Assembly (NCBI RefSeq): GCF_907164915.1
Contig: NC_061869.1
Location: forward strand, 19,011,125 to 19,075,124
DNA: 64,000 nucleotides
Reading direction: 5' to 3'
From: Impatiens glandulifera
Taxonomy: Eukaryota > Streptophyta > Magnoliopsida > Ericales > Balsaminaceae
Positions 57,712-64,000 of this stretch are shown here, in pieces; within the stretch, counting starts at the first letter, position 1, and each line of letters starts with the position of its first letter. The notes under the pieces are model-generated. The model had not been told where the DNA came from. It saw only the letters and a program-made list of their open reading frames with translations, and did not search any database. The position numbers were made by a program, and so were the translations under genes.

Positions 57712-59404
57712 CTACTCCTTGGAAACAATTTGAATGGGAAGTCCTTGAGTAGGCATTGGCATTGGATCACGTCCAAAGAAATTATCGTCGCAGCATAACT
57801 TCCATTTGAACCGGGTGACTATGTAATGGATTGTGACCAGAATCTCAATTTTAGCAAACTCGTATCCTGGGCATACCCGAGGCCCAGCTCCAAACGGAAT
57901 GTAGCGGTAAGGTGGAATGCTTCCTTGGTTATCAAATCTTGACGGATCAAACTTGGATGCATCTGGGAATATGTTATTGTCCATATGAGTCATGCTCGAT
58001 ACCCATAAAACCTGCATTATAAAGAAGTAAATTAATTTCTTTTGCAACCATGTAAGATTTTGTATTTATTGAGTCATTCACACTTACTTGCCATCCTTTG
58101 GGAATTAGGAAACCTTCATACTCAATATCTTTTAGGGCTTTCCTAAACCCTCCAAAGAGTGGAGGAACCAATCTCAAAATTTCTAAAGCTACTTTCCATG
58201 TATATTTCATCTTCCCTAGATCTTCCCTTGTAAGCAGCACCCGAGAACCTTTGCTTCTGGATACCTCTTCTTGTTCTGCAATCATATGTAAATCTTTTAT
58301 ATTCAATTACATACACCCAACCGGGTTGGTAGTACACAACTAATTTATTATCACCTTGAAGAAGTGTTTCATAAACGACAGGATCGCGGGCGAGGAGCCT
58401 AATAATGAATGATAGGACGATGGCAGAGGTGTCATGGCCTGCAACCAGCATAAGCTTCATGTTGTGAATGATCTCTTCATCGGATACTTTACTGCTGATC
58501 AAGGAAGAGATGATGTCCTCGTTAGTTGATCCTTTGGCAGCAGCCAGCTTTGCTTTCTTTTCGCGAATGACGTGCTTAATTAGGTCAGTGATCTTGAGAC
58601 TGGCCTTGAGACTTCTTCTGTATTGCGTGAAGGGAAGATTGATGGGTAGTGACCACAATCCGGCTACTAGATCCTGAAAACAGTTTAGTAACTCTTCTCT
58701 CCTTGACCCATGTTCCAGCCCAAATAGAAGAGAACATATTATGTTGAAAGTAAGGTTCTTCATCAGGGGCACAACCTTGAAACATATACATGGTTCTCAC
58801 TTCTCATGAATGAATGAATTAAACAGAGAGGAGAATTACTTACCGTGATGCTTTTCTGTGTATTCGCGACGGGGGTCCAATGGGTTTGAAGGTGGGTTTG
58901 GAGTTCTTGATCCATCTTTCCAACATACTCCTTCAAACACTCAGGTTTCAAGAACGATACAAGTGCGCCCCTCACCCGTTTATGATCCTCCCCACTCAGT
59001 TCTAGAATGTTCCGTTCACCCATTAGTGTTTTCAACGATTCCGTCTGGCTGTTCCCTAACTGATCACTGTTGCCGCCAAATACGAACTTGTTTGCGGCCT
59101 GGCCGTGGATAAGGACAGTCGGCTTTCCAAACAGGCTTAGCTTGGACACGGCACCATACTTTTTTACTCTATCGGAAACCCATTTGTCGGCTGTGTTTGA
59201 TTTCATCGTCCATAGGAGAGTTAGGCTTTGCCCCACCACTGGTATGCCCATAGAGCCGGGTGGTACCTTTGCTCGATTCTCATGTGATGTCGTCCATTTC
59301 TTACGCTGATTGTTTATGAGAAACAAGATAAAGGGCAACAGAAGGGATAGGAAAACGGTGGACATTGGAAGTAGATTAGATAGCTTCATGTCATCAAATT
59401 CCAT
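57712..59404 (-). CDS. Cytochrome P450, CYP716-family-like, copy 2 (489 aa, four exons)
   Basis: Same structure as copy 1: exons 59404-58844, 58775-58355, 58275-58088, 58011-57712. All introns are GT-AG (68, 79, 76 nt) and the frame is open. All P450 hallmarks are retained: PPGSMGIPVVG, AGHDTS, EILR, FDPSRF, FGAGPRVCPG. By eye there are about 11 substitutions from copy 1, clustered at the end of exon 1 (QSHWSPAAN to QTHWTPVAN), at ISSLISSKVSDEE, and Cys426 to Arg just before the haem loop. The C-terminal QIV triplet is not repeated (three residues shorter). Intron 2 lacks 4 bp and its read-through frame stays open into exon 3. Probably functional; substrate inferred as for copy 1. Confidence 0.93.
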
Positions 59405-59591
59405 GGTGATTTTCCTGATGAGTGAGTGAGTGAGAGAAAATAAACAAAACCGAACCACCGATGAACAGCTTTAAAGATGATCGATCATGGGTTTATTACA
59501 ATATTATATTGCTAGAGAATCTTCAATTGATTTGTGCCTTCTTACTACTAGACAACTAGCACATTAATTATTTAATAAGGAAGCATTTATT

Positions 59592-59758
59592 ATTGGAATA
59601 AATGACAAATTTAGAAGTCAAGTTAACAACGTTAATATATAGGTAAGTTCTGTTAAATTATTTAACATGTTATTTTATTTATTTATTTAATTAATTAATT
59701 AATCTTTATTCACTTTTCAATCTTATTTCCGTCATCTCCCACTCTCTCTTTTTACTTA
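59592..59758. other. Unique sequence beyond block A
   Basis: AT-rich, not homologous to the DNA beyond the MULE at 26430. No gene. It may include the distal promoter of P450 copy 2. Confidence 0.5.
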
Positions 59759-60320
59759 AGGCTGCAAACGAACCGAGCTGTCTCACGAGCTTTTCGAGCC
59801 GGCTCTATATATATTTGATTCGAGTTCGAATCTATCGAATTCGAGCCGAATTTGAATATGTTCGATAATATTTCGAGCCGAACTCGAACCCAAATTATTT
59901 TGTTTGATTATTCACGAGCCGCTCGCGAACTTTCATTTAATATTTATATATTTTTTATTTTTATTTTTTTCGAATCGAATCGAACTCGAATTTGAATATG
60001 TTCACATATTTCGAATCGAACTCGAATTAATATGTTCACATATTTCGAATCGAACTCGAATTAATATGTTCACATATTTCGAATCGAACTCGAATTTGAA
60101 TTATTTCGAGCTATGATTCGAAGTTGTTCGAATCAAAGTTCGAACAATTCGAATCGAACTCGAGTTCAAACTTTATTTCGAATCGAGCTCGAGCCAAATT
60201 TTATTGAATTTTCGAATTTCGAATCGAATTCGAATACCATTCATAATTTTCGAGCTCGAGCTCGAATATCATTTTTTTTTGTATTATTCGGTTCGATTCG
60301 GTTCGTTTGTTCTATTACCA
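59759..60320. mobile_element. Degenerate palindromic hAT-like MITE, GAATCGAACTCGAA-rich
   Basis: The left end GGCTGCAAACGAACCGAGC is roughly inverted at the right end (GGTTCGATTCGGTTCGTTTG). Between them are many CGAATCGAACTCGAA units, including a 34-bp unit (CGAATCGAACTCGAATTAAT...) repeated about three times at 59970-60090. No clear target duplication. Similar in style to 41381-41914. Confidence 0.5.
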
Positions 60321-60915
60321 CCACCTTCATTTCTCCTTTGACCACCTCCTTTTACAACTTTTTCGATCAGCCTAACATTAATATTTTTTACAAGGCCTAG
60401 CATTAATATTTTAAAAAAGGCCTAGCATTTATCTATAATAATCTTAAGGTTGCAATGGAAGTCAGATTTTGTTTCCTATTCTGTACTATTTTCTTTAAAA
60501 GAAACAAATCATATTTATGGGTCAGTTGATTTTTTATAAGAATCTGTATATAACATAGCTCGAGCAGTGTCAACACATCGATCTTGTCTCTTTAGCGGCT
60601 GCTCATTATGAAAAGGTAAGAGGAAAATACGGCAAGGAAGAAGCCGCTCAAAGATCGGGTCGGTTTGCTGATTACAATCGGTGCAAGGCGCACATTATAT
60701 CTAGTTCACGTCACTTCTGGTATCAAGCACCATGTAAACCTCTCTTGCCTGCCAATTCCGACTCGTGATAAATACTCACTATTTCCTTCACTTGTCCAAA
60801 TTCAATGTCGCGAGTAAATTCAAATCCATCTCAACCGACTTTAGATTTGATTGTGTGATTCCTCTAACCGCTAGGTTTAACCGAGTCTGTAGCGATATAA
60901 CTCGAACAGAGTCAC
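60321..60915. other. Unassigned spacer before block B copy 2
   Basis: Less AT-rich from 60550 on (GTCGGTTTGCTGATTAC, CTAACCGCTAGG), perhaps old coding or retroelement DNA, but no frame or motif could be recognised on either strand. Confidence 0.35.
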
Positions 60916-61225
60916 AAAAATTATTGAGAAAGTTGATTATGCAAACTTGATCAATACTTTCGATTCAAAAAATGCGAGACGAGTAATATTCAAGTGAATA
61001 TGTACTAACTAGTTCGGAACATGAATTTTATATTTTGTTTGGATCTTCTTTGTGTTTTTAGTATTTACTTATGACATATTGTTTTGATGATATTTTATTT
61101 CTAGAATTCATGTTATTAATACTATTATATTTAAATCGATAAAAAATATGTGTATGAATATTAAGTTTTGAGGGCACCAAGTTTTGTGCTCGCCTCAGGC
61201 TTTGAAATCTTAGGTCCGACACTTA
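60916..61225 (+). pseudogene. hAT transposase 3' end and right terminus (block B copy 2)
   Basis: Starts mid-frame at the equivalent of the last ~30 codons of the 31470-32059 fragment (IIEKVDYANLINTFDSKNA) to TGA at 60995-60997. It then continues to the degenerate terminus GGTCCGACACTTAAGG. The left part of the element is absent: the duplication break is inside it. Confidence 0.8.
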
Positions 61226-61496
61226 AGGTTGGGATATGAAAATGATTAATGTTTGTTTACGTCTTGTTTGAATAATGAATTGTTAAAAGAATAAGAAATT
61301 AAAAAAAGAATAAAAACTAACATCTTGACAAAATTTTAATGGCCTTGAAATATTTTTGTTAATTGGAATAAAATTGAGACATTTTGACAAGTTAATATAT
61401 ATAAATAAAATTTTGATACTTAATAGATAAATTTGACACATTGCTCCAATTTATACATAAAATTGACATTCTTCTCAATTATCTATATATATCTAA

Positions 61497-62425
61497 GGAA
61501 AAAAGCTCACTTAGACGTATGTACTTGTACAACTAGCTCACTTAGACGTATGTACTAATAAAAGTTCATTTAAACGTACGTACTATCAAAAATTGGCTCA
61601 TTTAGCCTCTTTTAGTAACCATGGTTAACTTTTATTTTTAAATTTAAATATTTATTAATTAAATATTAATATATTTTCTCTCTCTTCCCTTTTCATTTAT
61701 TATTTTATTTATTACTAATAAATGAACCCTTTATTTTTATTTTTATTTCTAATTTTTTATTATTTCTATATGAGTATTTATGATTGATTATTTTAATTTT
61801 ATTTTATATATATATGAGCATTCATCATTAATTATTTGAACTCTATATTTCTTCTTCTTTTTTATATATTTTTCTTATATTCACATTAATTATTAATTAT
61901 TTTAAAATTGTTTGATCCCAATAATTGAATATAACAATGAAAATTCTTTCAACAATGAAAATCCTTAAACACAAAAATAAATTAATTAATAATTAAGAAT
62001 TGAATAATAATAAAAACTCATTCATCAAACACCAAAAGAGTAATAATCAAAATATTAGACAAAACAATTCCTTTACTACTAATATAAGTCGTGAATAAAA
62101 ATTAAATAAAAAATTAAGAAATATAAGAAATAAAAACTAATAAAACAAAAGATGTAATATAAAAGAGAAATTAATATTAAAATAATAAAAAAATTAAGAA
62201 TAAAATAAATTACTTAGTTTAATTAATGAAAAAGAAGGAGTGAGAAAATATATTAATATTTAATTAATAAATATTTAAATTTAAAAATAAAAGTTAACCA
62301 TGGTTATTAAAAGAGGCTAAATGAGCCAATTTTTGATAGTACGTACGTTTAAATGACCTTTTATTAGTACATACGTCTAAGTGAGCTAGTTGTACAAGTG
62401 CATACGTCTAATTGAGCTTTTTTCC
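61497..62425. mobile_element. Small non-autonomous MULE-like element (929 bp)
   Basis: Inverted ends GGAAAAAAGCTCACTTAGAC / GGAAAAAAGCTCAATTAGAC, extending about 190 bp inward with tandem GCTCACTTAGACGTATGTAC units. Exact 9-bp duplication TATATCTAA at 61488-61496 and 62426-62434. The empty site TATATCTAA is at 33866-33874 in block B copy 1. AT-rich core, no genes. A truncated relative is at 11947-12768. Confidence 0.93.
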
Positions 62426-62434
62426 TATATCTAA

Positions 62435-62650
62435 TGACTCTTAATTTAAAATGTTGGAGGTGCACAACACGTTCTCTCTCCATAATCATTCACAAAGAAA
62501 TGTAGTTTCTCTCTACTAATTTAATTAAGGTAATTTCTCTCTCCTAATTTAATTAATATATTTTCTCTCTCTCCTAATTTAATTATCTTAATTATTTTTC
62601 CTTTCCTAATTTAACTCATACTAACTCTTTTTTAATTAAATTTTGTTTTC

Positions 62651-62684
<34 letters not shown>

Positions 62685-63111
62685 TTATTTCATTACCATA
62701 TATTATCTAAAAAATTATCTATGTTAATACTAATTCAAGATATAAACAATTTTTTTTATAAAGACACCTACCTTCATAAATTTTATATTTTTATATATAC
62801 ATATATAACCTATATATATATATAAATAATTTTTTTTTATAAATGCACTTACATTCATAATTTTATATTTATTTGTTACCTTATATATATTATATTATTT
62901 TTTTTATGTATTTCATACATTTTTTCTCTCATATATATATATATATATATATTTAATATTTTCTTTAAATAATAAATAACTTTAAATAATATTTTCTTTT
63001 AATATTTAATAATAAATAACTTTTATGTTTATATAAAAATTAGTTAATTGCTAATAAATATTAAATACAAAATATATATATATACATACACAAAATAATA
63101 AAATTATTTCA
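62435..63111. other. AT-rich spacer of block B copy 2
   Basis: Matches 33875-34594; microsatellites shorter. Contains TTA and AT repeats, no gene. Confidence 0.8.
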
Positions 63112-63219
63112 ACAATCATAGTTGGTCTAGCGCTTTAAATGTTTACATTTCATTCTGAAGACTATATTTCAAATCCCAACACATGCAAATTTATATTTTT
63201 ATGGCGACACAACTTTTAG

Positions 63220-64000
63220 TGGTTGGTTTGGCAAACATTTGAAAGTCTGAGGTCTCAAGATGGAGGTCGGGTGGTGGGTAGTTTGTCGAGTGTGAGGTCG
63301 TAATTAACGGTTGGTTTGACGAGCATTTGAAAATGTGAGGTCAGAAGATGGAAGTCGGATGATGTGTGGTTTGTTGAGTGTGAGGTCGGAATTAGTGGTT
63401 GGTTTGACGAGCATTTGAAAGTCTGAGGTCTCGAGATGGATGTCGGGTGGTGGGTAGTTTGTCGAGTATGAGGTTGGAATTAGTGGTTGGTTTGACGAGC
63501 ATTTGAAAATGTGAGATCAAGAGATGAGCGTCGGGTGGTGTGTGGTTTGTCGAGTGTGAGGTCAGAATTAGTGGTTGGTTTTACAAATATTTGAAAATGT
63601 GAGGTCACGAGATGGAGGTCGGGTGGTGGGTGGTTTGTCGAGTGTGAGGTTGGAATTAGTGGTTGGTTTGACGAGCATTTAAAAGTTTGATTTCACGAGA
63701 TGAAGGTCAGTGGTGGGTGGTTTGTCGAGTGTGAGGTCGGAATTAGTGGTTTATTTGGCGAATATTTGAAAGTGTGAGGTCACGAGATAGAGGTCAGGTG
63801 GTGGGTGGTTTGTTGAGTGTAAAGTCGGAATTAGTGGTTAGTATGACGAGCATTATGGAAGAATTAGTTGTTGGTTTGGCGAACATGTGAAAGTCTAAGG
63901 TCGAGTGGTGGGAGGTTTGTCGAGTGTGAGGTTAGAATTAATTTTGACGAGCATTTGAAAATGTGAGGTCAGGAGATGGAGGTCGGGTGGTGGTGTTTTG
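63220..64000. repeat. 88-bp minisatellite, block B copy 2 (about 9 units, continues past window)
   Basis: Same unit as 34703-36150 in the same order of unit variants, including the short GCATTATGG(C/A)AGAATTAG unit. This shows the array expanded before the duplication. Confidence 0.95.

Larger units (their letters stand above)
45497..59591. repeat. Segmental duplication block A, copy 2
   Basis: Collinear with 1-11632 (offset about 45.5 kb). It lacks the hAT palindrome (single GGTGTCTT at 50882-50889) and contains a Copia element (51220-56370). It ends at TTATTATTG (59583-59591), after which the two copies are unrelated. Confidence 0.93.
60916..64000. repeat. Segmental duplication block B, copy 2 (continues past window)
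   Basis: Collinear with 31978-36150; see that entry. An uninterrupted AAAAAAGAAT at 61302-61311 marks the empty site of the 1.3-kb element of copy 1. Confidence 0.92.

Noticed and set aside
60550..60915. Possible gene or retroelement coding segment
   Set aside because: Composition is higher in GC but stops occur in all frames and no motif could be named.

Overview
The window looks like nuclear DNA of a flowering plant, very probably a eudicot. It is AT-rich and crowded with nested transposable elements, and the few host genes are plant-type: an intron-containing CYP716-like P450 present twice, and a small plant protein starting MGNC. Some retroelement proteins (the pair at 17-18.8 kb) resemble a type I associate with Lamiales such as Gesneriaceae. 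That placement is from memory and low confidence.

Main architecture: the window is a direct tandem segmental duplication, order A1-B1-A2-B2. Block A (1-11632 and 45497-59591) holds a dead LINE, an inverted Copia pol fragment, a retroposed poly(A) sequence and a CYP716-type gene. Block B (31978-36150 and 60916-64000) holds the 3' end of a hAT element, AT-rich DNA and an 88-bp minisatellite. Both blocks run past a window edge. The paired copies act as natural 'before and after' sites, so several later insertions can be defined to the base: a 2.67-kb palindromic hAT-like element in A1 (8-bp duplication GGTGTCTT), a 5.15-kb Copia element in A2 (5-bp duplication TATTT), a 1.3-kb MULE-like element in B1, and a 0.93-kb MULE-like element in B2 (9-bp duplication TATATCTAA).

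Between A1 and B1 sits a 14.8-kb Mutator-like element (11634-26429). It has long terminal inverted repeats, a decayed MuDR-type transposase on + and, convergent on -, a DUF1985 plus Ulp1-protease gene. This is the KAONASHI (KI-MULE) arrangement. The Ulp1-side gene is split by a 6.9-kb 3'-truncated Copia-type retroelement carrying two extra ORFs downstream of pol. A ~20-bp motif related to CTTAGCGAAACGGTAAG recurs in clusters through the MULE, which also contains two foldback hairpins. Its left end lies 183 bp upstream of the first P450 start codon and exactly at the end of A1/A2 homology.

From 26.4 to 44.2 kb: a hAT MITE, the MGNC gene, nested MULE/hAT elements, the 88-bp minisatellite, AT-rich intergenic DNA, a broken small gene at 40.6 kb, another hAT MITE and a tRNA-derived SINE with a 14-bp target duplication.

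The functional genes I would keep are two near-identical CYP716-type P450s (492 and 489 aa, four exons each, - strand), probably triterpene-scaffold oxidases, and the MGNC protein gene. Nearly everything else is mobile-element DNA in varying decay.
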